Of a stretch of DNA of 64,000 nt, positions 22,236-32,948 are shown one piece after another; the first letter of the stretch is position 1, and the number at the start of each line of letters is the position of its first letter. Both the position numbers and the translations under genes were made by a program. The notes beneath the pieces were generated by a model. The model did no database searches and had not been told where the DNA came from. It saw nothing but the letters and a program-made list of their open reading frames with translations. The stretch comes from Adiantum capillus-veneris (Eukaryota; Streptophyta; Polypodiopsida; Polypodiales; Pteridaceae): contig CM043969.1 of assembly GCA_014529385.2 (NCBI GenBank), positions 66,724,676 through 66,788,675 of the forward strand. Direction: 5' to 3'.

Positions 22236-24510
22236 ATATGTTGCACGGGGTGTTACTCAAGGGATCAAGGGTGGCCGCAAAAAGAGGTGCATCCTGCCGT
22301 TCTCTCTGAAGCGAAAGCGATGGGGGTTCTCTCAAGGTATTGGGAGCGCGCAGTATACTCGCTGCCGAAAGCTGCATTTTTGCAACTCGCTGCCGAAAGC
22401 TCTATACAGGCTGCTCGCTGCTCTGTCTGCGTGCTGCTCGCTTCAATCAACTCCGAGTCTCCGAGGTGTGCACAGATTACTCGCTGCGTTCTAAGCGTTC
22501 TCGCCATCAGCTTCAGGTTGAGCCAAGCTCCAATAGCGTCAAGCCTCCTGCCTCTTAGCACGAGCACAACTGCTCCATCCAGCCAGCCAGCCGAATGGAG
22601 GTGTGGCAAGCACTTTTCATGGTCGGAGCGTGGCTGGCTGGCCGGTGTAGCTCCTTTCCCGGCCAACTCGCTTCCTGATCTTCTCGCCTGTTTCTCACCT
22701 AGCTGACACGTTCTGCACCTTTGATCCTCCGGCCGGCTCTCCTGTTGTGCTCAAGATTTCTGCCATCACCTTGTTGCTGGGCTGGTTGTGCCCCTCGTTG
22801 TGCTAGGTCTATCTTAATGGGAGCACATAAGAGGAGTCGCCCAGTCGGCCATCCAATTTCAGGGGCGTGTGCTGAGGTGGACACCCATATTTGGGTCGTC
22901 GTGGTTGCCAAAAAAATCAAGGCCTGGTTTTCACAGCCAGTCGGCTAGCCAGTACTTTGGCGAGCTTTATAACAGGAAAAGTAGCAATAGCCTGATGTGC
23001 TCAAACCAACAAGTGAGCGGAGGCCAGAAATATGAGCGACTGTCATAATGTGCTCGAGATTGCTCGTGGAGAAGAGGTTGAGACCAAGATGACCGAACTT
23101 TCTTGCCCTCCCTTATGTGTTGAAGACCTTATTCGCATTTTCTCTAGGTCTTGTTTCCTTCAAGAGGTGAGTAAGCAAAGAGGGTTCTAATGAGACCTTG
23201 ATTGGGTTTTTTTTTTTAACTGACGATCTTGATGGAATTTATGGAGATCAATTTTCTTCGTTAAAGGACACTAATTGTGCCATGGGGGTTCTAATTTCTG
23301 TGGCTTTGAGACATTCTTGGTCGACATAGCTCAAGGTGAGGGTGACGATTACTTTTACGATAATATGATGAGTAGTAAGGTATGTGCATGAGATACCTCA
23401 TTGTGCTTGCATTTGGAAGGCTTTGAGCTCACATTCTTTTAAATTGTCGCACAAAGTTATTGTGAATCGCATTAGCCACTGAGATTAATGGTAAAGCTAG
23501 GCTTTTGAAGCACTTATTGGGGATTAAGCTAAGGATGCCAATAAAGATTCTATTTGTCCCAAGTGGAGTTGGTTGGCACATTGTTGTATAAGCTTCACCT
23601 ACCAACAATTACAACCCTATGGCTACACGTATGCATAAGAAATTAAGAATTAGCATGCATGAGGGGACTTTTGATGTCTCTAATTGTTAGCAAGCTATTG
23701 GATGCCTAATTTGTGTGTATATTACGAGGTGTCACAAATGAGCATATTTATGCATAGCTCATTTTAAGGCATTGGTATTTTGCTACTTGAGTGACACCGA
23801 TTACCTTGATTTGTTTATCTCAAGAGGGGTCATTTCCATCATATTCACATCCTTATTTAGACTTAGATTAGGGTAGTGATTATGGCATTTTTCACTTTGA
23901 CATGATTTTTGCTTTATGCGGGTAAAGCTTAAGGAGCAAAGGTAAAATGATCGCAAAATTATACATATATAAGTGACATGATCTATACCTATATAAATAT
24001 ATGTATACATTTTATTTTATTTTTACATGTACAGAGGTTAGTAATATATGGAAAGACATAATTATCTCTTTTTTGTAGCCAGAGCCTTCCCTTGAATGCA
24101 ACAAAGTGGACCAAATATATGCACTTATATTTTATGGATTTGTATTTAATGATATCAAGATAGGTTTAGGGTTTAGCAAAGACAAAGTTATCTCTTAGTA
24201 ATTAAGTATGATAGATGCTTTACAATGAGATAGGAGATAGGTGTATGAACTCATTCTCTTTAGTGGTCGCCTAAAAGAGCCATTTTCATTCCTCCTATAT
24301 GATGGTATACGTAAGTGTAAGGATATATGTGTGCGTGTGTGTGTGTGTGTGCATGCGCACGAGTAAATATGGCTATATATAAGAGCATATACATAATTAA
24401 ATTATATACATGTATAGCATATACATATAGTGTATCTAAGTATGATTGTATAGAGAGAGATAGGCTACATAGGTACATACGTAGACTGTTAAATAAGAGA
24501 TATGTGTGTA
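22213..24510. other. GC-richer LTR-like stretch, then unassigned AT-rich DNA
   Basis: 22,213-22,980 is GC-richer than its surroundings, with repeated GCTGCCGAAAGCT and GCTCGCTGC motifs, and may be the LTR/U5 of the minus-strand element whose PBS is at 22,201. From 23,000 to 24,510 I see no gene; there is a (TG)n tract around 24,331-24,350. Open frames in this stretch have no family motifs. Confidence 0.5.
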
Positions 24511-26414
24511 TGTGTGTAGCTGTTTTATTTTAATATATAAACACAAATGAATATACAAGTTCAAAAGACAACTCGCTTTAGACAAATGACCAAGAGCAGC
24601 ACAAAAACAACTCAGTCTTAGAATTATTTTTGTCCATTGATGTAAGAATGAGGTCTCATTCTAATATATATAAATACAAAGGAAGTTTTGTGCTATCTGT
24701 TCCATAAAGTGATGAGAGTCTGGTATGTCAAAGGCGGACAACAGCTAAGCCAAAAAAATCCCAAGAAAGGATAGAGTCCCCACATGCATCCATCAAAACA
24801 AGACAATGGATACGTTAGCCTTGAATGCATAATACAGGTGTCAACAGCCTATATCAATTGTTATCATGTCCAACTTACAACTTTTTTAACTTAAAACTAT
24901 AGTCCAAAAGTGTTCATGTATTCATGTGCTTTAATTCATTTTAATGTTTCTGAAAAAATATTATTATCCCAATGATTTATGGAAGTAATTATATGTATGG
25001 TTTCTATATAGCCCCAATTTTTATTAGACCTTAAATCGATATTAATATACATATCATTTTGATCAGAAGACCACCCCCCTTCTGATCCAAGTGTCTTAAT
25101 CCCCATATCAGCCCATAAGTCAGTCCTTCAATACCATAAATTACTTTGCAAGATTGTCAAGCTCTAACTCATCTAGCTCTTTCAAGTACCATAAAGCCAT
25201 AAAGTAACCTAATCTACGGCATTGGATACTCCACAAAAAAATATATTATTAGGTTTAGGCATCAAATTTGGCTACATTATCAAGCAAAACCAAATCTCAC
25301 AAACCCACTTGGGTAAGCGGTATCCAACACACCTCAGATTGTATCAATGAGTGTCATGCCTAATGTGAAGAAAACCTACTAAATCCAGTCTACTTAGCCA
25401 CAATACAATTAAAAAGTTAACATAAAATCCGAGCCCCGGTGAACAAAAAGTGGCATCCTTTATTATGTTGGTAGCTTGGTAGGAACCCGGTATCAGATGG
25501 AACAGAGGCCACCCAAAGTATGAAAACAAAAGACCAACCTTTATAATATGCACATACCCACAGTCCATAAAACAAACTCCAATTAACAGATGCCCTTTGG
25601 GGCTGGGAGTATCTACACGATACACCATCATCTTTCATGAAAATGTCAAGGGTATACCATACCAACCCACCACACTTATCTCTTTTTTTCTAAAAACAAA
25701 CTCAGGTAGCGTAGTGCCAAGATAGAATCCTACCAAAACCAGAATCATGGCAGTAACTAGTCACCAATCCCATCACGCCCATTTTGGCCGTCAAAAAATG
25801 ACATTTTCTAGAGCCAGGACATTATTTATGCAGGGGTATCCAAAAACCAAACCATGGTGTATTAAGCCTTTCCACAAATCCACAAGTGTTTATTTGGACA
25901 CACAAGGCTAAGTGAGGGGCATAGAGCAACCCTCACTTGGTTTAAATAGTAAAACCCATCCGACAAGTGCTATGAGTAGTCCAAATCCAGACGACTCACC
26001 CTTGATTTGCTTATCCTCACGTTAATATCTCGAGGTGAATTCTATCTAGCGGCACACGACATGTTTACCCCCCCGAGGTGGGGGGGGTTGAGGGGTGGTG
26101 GTGTGTTAATCTTACACAGTCAGTGTGCAAGTGCCACTATGATGTAGATCCTTAAGTGTTCTATCACCATAGTAAGAGGGCCACGTCCCTAATAGGAAGG
26201 TTCATGCATGGGTTACTCCAGGGGGTGCGCCATGAAGGGGTACATCCGCGTAGGCTAGTAAAAAAGATGGTGCTGCCAGAAGCCTTGGAAAGGCATGGGA
26301 ATATTTTAATGAAAGTTATAATTACACGCTTGAGCACGTACGTTTTTTTGGGAAAAAATTCCGTTTTAATGCATCTGAACTAGTACCTAAGTGTGTGTTT
26401 GTGTATGTGTGTAC
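24511..26414. repeat. Long direct repeat, left copy (about 1.9 kb)
   Basis: Begins TGTGTGTAGCTGTTTTATTT and ends ...GTGTGTAC. Matches the right copy in order over its full length. It contains the uninterrupted sequence CACAAAAAAATATATTATTA near 25,230-25,255, which is the empty site of the copia insertion found in the other copy. Relative to the right copy it lacks about 365 bp near 25,900 and about 100 bp near 26,130. It has an extra ~75 bp near 25,490-25,565. Confidence 0.88.
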
Positions 26415-26425
26415 GCGCCCTATCC

Positions 26426-26475
26426 TAGGCGCCATACACAATGGGTCGACAATAGGCCCATTGTGTATGGGCCTA
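26426..26475. other. 19-20 bp hairpin at the junction of the repeat and the RT region
   Basis: Left arm TAGGCGCCATACACAATGGG (26,426-26,445), 11-base spacer, right arm CCCATTGTGTATGGGCCTA (26,457-26,475). The arms are complementary except for one extra G in the left arm. It lies 12 bases inside the boundary of the left direct repeat, at the 3' end of the RT coding strand. Confidence 0.9.
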
Positions 26476-28316
26476 CTGCCTAAGCAAGGAGATGAGATTA
26501 GTGCATTTAAACTTTATGTTAGGCCAATCATTTAGTGAAATAGCTTTAATGATGGTATTAACTAGGTCCTCCCTTTTAAAGCCATTGGGGCAAAATTTGT
26601 GAATAAGAAGCCTGATGTCTTCCCAAGCCAAGAAGCAGCTAGAGGAGGAATAGAGGATCATATACAGCAAACTAGTACATGTATTAAGGGCAGCGTTATG
26701 CGGTCGGTTTGTCTTCTTTTTTATAAACTCAATGGAAGAGATTTTAAGCAGCTCTCTTTTCTAGATGAATCGATAGTCATAATTGCCATTATAGGGACTT
26801 TGTAGTATAATTGAAAAGTTAAGGAATTGTATAAAAGTGGAAAAGAACCCAAAAGCTGTCTTAAAGCCATCACTGTAGGTCGGCTCAATTTCAAGGCAGA
26901 TAGGGTAAACAAGGTTAATCTCATCAGGAAAAGTTCTATTGTTGAGGTTAAGGATATCGTCCATGTATATGTATGTGTGATTAAAAAGCAAGAGTTTATG
27001 ACTAGTGCTTTTATCTCCCATAAACCATTTGTATTCAGAAAAGGCTAAATATAAATTACACATAAGAGGTGAGCAGGAGAAGCCCATGGGGATGCCAAGG
27101 CTTTGGTTAAATAAATGGCCTCCAAAGTGGGCTAGACGGTTGTCTAGTCCACTTTGGCTTCTAGACAGTTTTCTAGAAGCCAAGTCATGTAGTTAACCAG
27201 GTTTTCCTCATCAAAGTGGGAGGAGTGAGATGCGTTTGTTTTTTTAACTCCATCTAGACTTGTTAACAAAAGAAATCTAGAAAAATCCTTTAAACCTGGC
27301 ATGGTTAAATGCAATCTTAGTCATTTTCTTCAAGACATTTTTCAGCCCTACCTCCCCATTAAGTGGTATATTTTCGTAACATTGGATGATGTCAATAGAA
27401 AAGAGATAGAAAATCTGATCGGGGAGGTTGAGAGTTTCCTCGGTAGTTTTTAACAAGCCAAAAGGGATTATAGTGTATCTTAAGAAAGTCCAAACACAAT
27501 CTTTGTTTGTCTGCACAAACCGATTCAAACTCAGAAAGTATAAGGTCGAGGCGTAAAGGGATGTCTTTAGTAAAGCTGGTAAATATACCATTTGAAGCAT
27601 CAGATACCCATTGAAACTTGCGTTTGTAATGCTTATATGTGGGAAATAGAACATGAAGTTTGACTATCTCAAGCGAGCATGTAAGACCAATAAGCTATTT
27701 AGCAATACAATTGGTGACTTCTTTAGGGGATGAGTTAAGCAAAGTAAATTCCTCACCAGAAAGGCGAGAGTGTGCTGCTTTCCAAGCAAGGTTTTTGCAA
27801 ATTAAAGTGGGGAAATTGGTACTCTTATCCAGGCCAACAATAAACCAATCATGTGTGAACTTTTGAAATTTCAAACTGAGGTAAGGTGTGACCAAGTGCT
27901 ATTTGTGGACAGCCAATTGTGTGCTAAGAGGGAGACTTTTTGAAAGAAACATAGTTGCACCAATTTGTTTAAGTCCAGTAGGACTGTCTTCTCCAATCAG
28001 AGAGAACTAACAAGGTCAGTTAAGCAGCTAAGTAAAGCTAATGAAGCAAGGTACGGTTTTTTTGGAAAACTAGGGATGTGATTTAGTTCTTTTGCCAAGA
28101 TTCTTTGGATCGTGGCGTCATTATTTACATTAAGATCACAAGTGTAGACATGCTTTCTTGAATCTCCAAAATGTTTACAAAAAGTACTATACTTATCACA
28201 AGCACACCCTGGAATAGTATTGTGGCGTAAAAAATCATTGATGTAAACAGAACTTTTAATAGGCTGATGGTAAGTCCAACCAATAAGGACATTATCCAAC
28301 ATTTCTTGGCTACCAA
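26473..28316 (-). pseudogene. Penelope-like reverse transcriptase (degenerate)
   Basis: Minus-strand reading from 28,316 down. First comes an upstream block CACDKYSTFC...HVYTCDLNVNND (28,100-28,230), matching the conserved H-V-x-T-x-D-L segment N-terminal to this RT class. Then a block with DWFIVGLDKSTNFPTLICKN (27,790-27,860), a first catalytic block FSIDIIQCYENIPL (about 27,340-27,400), GIPMGFSCSPLMCNLYL (about 27,045-27,096) and the active site YIYMDDILNLNN (about 26,940-26,975). The thumb-like tail includes FLAWEDIRLLI (about 26,600-26,640). The GIPMG and YxDD context separates it from LTR, LINE and group II RTs. Most segments share one frame broken by stops; others are shifted. Confidence 0.7.
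27122..27181. other. Two adjacent palindromes in the RT region
   Basis: CCAAAGTGGGCTAGAC (27,122-27,137) pairs with 27,142-27,157 (one mismatch, 4-base loop). GGCTTCTAGA (27,156-27,165) pairs perfectly with TCTAGAAGCC (27,172-27,181) around a 6-base loop. Confidence 0.9.
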
Positions 28317-28319
28317 AAA

Positions 28320-30283
28320 TTAAGTCAAAACACTCACAAAATATTTATTTGGGTGAAAACAAGTCCAGGAGCTCATTCTTGTACATACAATGTATATAGA
28401 TAGAGTCTGATGTAGTGGAGTTCTTAGAGAGACGCATCCTTCCACATGAGGCACAAAATACATGCACAATATAGACAATTACAAATCAAGGAGGTGCCAG
28501 ATGGGGTATTTCTATCTCTACCTCTAGTAAAGCTGCGAGACTTTCCTCTGTTGAAGCTAGAGGAAGTACTTGGTGTTAAAAAATATGTCAAAGATTTATT
28601 AGGGTGGTTAAAGAGTTAGGTCTTTTTAGTGATGAGGAATCCTCATCCTCAATACATGGCTTAAGTAACCCAGTAATGATTTTGACTCCTTTGTAATTGG
28701 CATAAGTAGTGAGGTATGTGCTAGGCTCATCAAACTTGAGATCCTTAAGAATATAAAGCATTAGCCCTCCAAAGATATGAAAAGAAATTTGAGCAATAGC
28801 CAGCTGCTTGGCCTATCTTCCCAACTAGAAGCAGATGAGGGATAGATGAAAGTCCACAAGTTTCCAGGGAGAGCTGATCCAGGTGATTAAAGAATATACC
28901 AGATAGCATTGTCAAACCACGTGATCCTGGACTCACAAGAGACTTTATGGTTGAGAAATTTGCATGCACATTTAAGATAAGGCCAAAAATAATTCCAAAT
29001 AGACTCTGTGTAGAAATCAAGATTGCTTTTTGTGAAATCCATGTTGTCTTTCATACAAATATATAACCCTGGACTAGATGAACACTTAGAATGGTCAACA
29101 AAGTTGAGCTTGTGTGAGGTTGAAGGGAGCCTCGATTAGTTCCCCTTTGTCCAAGAATTGTCCCCCTTCCAGAACCTTAAGTTCGCAATCCTCTATTGTG
29201 GAAGCCGGGAGGTTGGCAAGATATACCCATGTTTCACTAAGAATAGGTGCCAAGAAGGCCTTGTTGGGGAGGACCCAAAGTTGATGGTCCACACCAAAAG
29301 ACTCAACCTCAATTTGTCTAACAGGTAAAAATGAAAAAACTTTAGACAATTTGGGTACCATCTCTAACAGGTTAGAGTCACTGAGGAAACAAAGGCTATT
29401 TTGAAACTCCTTGATGACTTCCAAAGTGGCACTATCCATGCAGAAGATGCCACCAGATTGAGGGATAGCAGGGGTACTAGTAAAAGTTCGGTTAAGGCTA
29501 CATAATTTCTTAAGAAAGTTAGATAGTTCAACCCCCGAAGAAGAGAACTGAGCCAGCTTTTGGTTGTATTGGAAAGATAGTATAGGCAATTGAGCAATGT
29601 ATTGGGAAATCATAGCTATACCATCCTTATTGTCCTTGTCCAAAGTTGCCAAGATTGACCCAGTCATTAAAAGAAAGCACGTGCAAGATAGCATATTTTT
29701 TATCCGAAGCTAGAGCCAATTCATAAATAAGTTCTGAAGCCTCCATGCTACTAATACATTTCAGGACAAAAGAAGTTTCCACAAAAAGTGGTTCATAAGT
29801 TAATTCTAGGCCTTGAGAAAGAGAAAGGGCATGTATAACAAACAAATTGATGTGTTGGAAAGAAACTACTTAGGTAGGAAGTTAAAATGCTTTTGGCTTT
29901 TCAGCCAAGAAAGGGTCTAGCTCTAAGGGCAAGGGCTTGTTTTGGGGGGTGGTCCTTTAAGTAAAGTCTAATTTGTTCTAAAATTCTTGCATGCTTCTCC
30001 GGATCCTAAATGACTCTCAAGCGGGCAATCAATTTATAATGCGTGTGATCCTAAAAGATCATAATAAAATTGAGGTTAGTAATGTTGGAAACCTACAACC
30101 CTTAAACCGACAGGTCAAAATACTATGATAGTCGTGAATAGGTATCCAAATTTATAGTATAAGAAGGTTCGTCTAAATAAGAATTGTAGACAATGGGTTC
30201 AACTTAGCCCTATAATTCAAACCAAATCTCTAAAGCCAACGTCTCGGATTTCCCAGAAGACTAGGAAAGCCTTGTGTATGGGA
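28320..30283 (-). pseudogene. Upstream coding remnant of the Penelope-like element, function unknown
   Basis: Minus-strand open stretches at 29,627-29,845, 29,095-29,694 (199 codons, the longest uninterrupted frame of the element) and 28,745-29,020 lie 5' of the RT and mostly in its frame. The 199-codon stretch is rich in Leu, Ser and Phe, with no motif I recognise. It could be the N-terminal extension of the RT protein or a separate ORF1. No zinc knuckle, endonuclease or coiled coil is evident. 29,850-30,283 and 28,320-28,740 show only broken short frames. Confidence 0.4.
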
Positions 30284-30977
30284 TGTGTGTGGCTGTTTTA
30301 TTTCAATATATAAACACAAATGAACATACAAGTTCAAAAGACAGTTGGCTTTAGACGAATGACCGAGGACAACACAAAAATGACTCAGTCTTATAATTAT
30401 TTTTGTACATTGCTGTAAGAATGAGGTCGCATTCTAATATATAAGTACAAAGGAAGTTATGTGCTATCTTTTCTATAGAGTGATAAGAGTCCAGTGATAA
30501 AAGAAAGGATACAGTCCTCACCTACATCCATCCAACCAAGACAACATATGTGTTAGCCTCGAATGCATATTACAGGTGTCACTAGACTATGTCAATTGTT
30601 ATCCATGTCCAACTTGTAACTTCTTTAACTTAAAACTATCATCCAAAAGTGTCTATGTATTCTTGTGCTTTAATTCATTTTAATGTTTGTGAAAAATGTT
30701 ATTATCCGAATGATTTATGGAAGTAATTATATGTATGGTTTATATATAGCCCCAACTTTTATTCCTTAAATAGATATTAATATACATCATTTTGATAAGA
30801 AGGCCACCACCCCTTCTAATCCAAGTGTATTAATCCCCATATCAACCCATAAGTTAGTCCTTCAATACCATAAATTACTTTGCAATATTGTCAAGATCTA
30901 ACTCATCTAGCTCTTTCAAGTACTATAAAGCCATAAAGTAACCTAATCTATGGCATCAGATACCTCCCACAAAAAAA
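30284..30977. repeat. Long direct repeat, right copy, first part
   Basis: Matches 24,511 to about 25,238 with scattered changes and a few small deletions. It is cut at an A-run (CACAAAAAAA) where the copia 5' LTR begins. Confidence 0.9.
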
Positions 30978-31204
30978 TGTTACCATATACATGTGGTAGT
31001 GATGTGTGTGAACACACTAGAACCGCCGGGGCATTTTTTCCCTCTTTAGGAGGTTTTTTCCCCCGAGCATTGTATATACGCACATCACTCTAGGGCTATC
31101 TATCTTTCCATTGCATACTAAGTAACACACTCTCTATTGTGTGCCCTGAGCTTCCTTCGTCTTCTCCAAGCTGTGTGCATTCCTCTGCAACCCTAATTCC
31201 AACA
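30978..31204 (+). repeat. Copia 5' LTR (227 bp)
   Basis: TG...CA ends; TATA-like TGTATATACG at 31,071-31,080. Contains the self-complementary segment GTGTGTGAACACAC about 30 bases from the left end. Same length as the 3' LTR. Confidence 0.95.
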
Positions 31205-31206
31205 AT

Positions 31207-31218
31207 TGGTATCAGAGC
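31207..31218 (+). other. Copia primer-binding site
   Basis: TGGTATCAGAGC, an exact match to the initiator-Met tRNA complement, two bases after the LTR end. Confidence 0.93.
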
Positions 31219-31566
31219 AGGTTGCGTCCTCCCCGGCTTAGTCGCCAGCTACTCCAGCACACGCCTGCTCACTTTCTTCGATTTCAGTGAGCTTTGGAAA
31301 GCGTTCGCAGGTCAACAAAAATTTCGGGAGAGCTCGTAGAGCCTAATCTGCTCAGATTTATGATTCGGGCTCATTTCGGCCTCCGTTTCCACTACAAGCA
31401 GTACTGCACAAGCTATTTTGTCATTTTGTGCAGAATTTCTGTCAGTGTCGTTTTTTGCATAACAGGTGCCTCATAGTATTCTATGGTTTGTGCTATATAG
31501 CACGTGTTGTTCCCGCTCCGTTTCTCCTATTTTCAGGCATTTTTCACATCAGGTGTAACATTTACC

Positions 31567-32948
31567 ATGGCTGACAACAACACAGATGTGTTCAAGATGT
31601 TTGCTGCTGAGGACAGGTTGGATGGGGACAACTACCCTATGTGGTCTTATATGATGCAACATGTTCTTGTGTCAAAGGGCATCTGGAACATTGTGCATGG
31701 CATTGATGTACGTTTTGGTTCTAAGGATGTAGGCAATGTTGAGGATGTTGTAGGTCTTGCTGCAAGGATTGTTGCTATTAGAGTTGTTTTGCCTACGGTA
31801 GAACAAGCTCATTGGGACGTAAAGGATGCGCAGGCTCATGCATTGACTGTGTTGTCTGTGAAGCGCACCATTGTTCCTCACATTTGTTCAGCAAAATCTG
31901 CAAAACAAGCTTGGGATATTCTAGCAGGTCTTTATGCAAGCCGCAATGAGGCTAAAATTGCTTTGCTGCGTAAAGAGCTAGAGTCGAAGATTATGCATGA
32001 GGAAGATGATATGGACACTTTTCTTACTGGTGTCAAGGATATCAATGAGCAACTTATTTCTGTAGGTGAAGTCATTTCAGACAGTTCCCTTGTGCAGACT
32101 GTTCTTGATGCCTTACCAAATTCTTACCAGACTTTTGCTAGTACTTGGAGACTTATGACCCAAGGAAATCCTGAAGTTGTCAAGTTTGATGCATTATGCA
32201 CATTGCTGTTGCAAGAGTCACTTTCCAGAAAAACAGGACTAGGCAGCGTGCAGTTGAACAGGCTTTTATTGCTTCTCAAAGAAAGGGTGGTAACAGCAAT
32301 GCAGCCACTTCTTATGGTTCTGCTGCAAGTGGCAAATTTTTTGTTTCTAATGCTTCTGCTGGAAGCAATTCGTTTGGAAATTCTGGTGATAAGGGCAAAA
32401 AGAAGATGCGTTGCCATTATTGTAAAGCTAATGATCACTTGATCAAGTCGTGTCCTAACTTGAAGGCCAAAGAGGGTGGTTCCACTGCAAATGCTGGTTC
32501 CACTACAAATGCAGCCATTGTTGAGTCTTCTGTGAAAGGAGATTGTGATGCTGATCTTGATGCAGAATGGGCTTTTAGCGTAGAGTGCACTTATAATCCT
32601 GCTGTCCATGATGCATGCTTGTTAGTTGCTGCAGATTCACATGTGTGGTATTTCGATAGTGGTGCTACAAAGCACATTACCTCACATCGTGAATTGTTTA
32701 CCTCTCTCGAGTATGTCCCTCATGGGAATTCAGTCATTTGTGCCAACAATGCCTCTAATCCGGTTCAGGGAGTTGGAAAGATTGTGCTTACTGCTGCAAA
32801 TGGCAGTTCCTTCACACTTGTTGATGCACTTTATGTACCTAAGATCAAGAAGAATCTCTTGTCTATATCCACACTTGCTACACTTGGACTTGTAGTCAAA
32901 TTTGTGGATGACAGATGTACAGTTTATGATCTCAGTTTTGGTGATTAA
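31567..32948 (+). pseudogene. Copia gag and protease
   Basis: The start is taken at ATG 31,567 (MADNNTDVF), since the upstream ATG at 31,504 lies in the leader. The gag core (RLDGDNYPMWSYMM, AWDILAGLYASRNEAKIALLRKEL) matches the copia UBN2-type gag domain. A one-base frame change near 32,235-32,245 leads to the frame with the zinc knuckle C-H-Y-C-K-A-N-D-H-L-I-K-S-C (32,411-32,452), a perfect C-x2-C-x4-H-x4-C. The protease follows with WYFDSGATKHIT (about 32,646) keeping Asp-Ser-Gly. The frame ends at a TAA at 32,946-32,948, after which the same frame continues into integrase. Confidence 0.9.

Noticed and set aside
22265-22706. Overlapping open frames on both strands in a GC-rich stretch
   Set aside because: They follow local base composition, have no recognised domain, and sit where an LTR/U5 of the minus-strand element is expected.
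26900-26960. Hammerhead ribozyme suggested by CTGATGAGA on the minus strand
   Set aside because: The bases encode the conserved RT segment after YMDD, and no flanking stems with a correctly placed GAAA could be found.
29095-29694. Assigning the 199-codon frame as an endonuclease or ORF1 protein
   Set aside because: No GIY-YIG, zinc finger or coiled-coil feature is visible, so it is left as unknown.
24511-30977. Ordinary LTR retrotransposon with LTRs = the long direct repeats
   Set aside because: No primer-binding site or polypurine tract is seen at the repeat junctions, and the enclosed RT is not of the LTR-element type.
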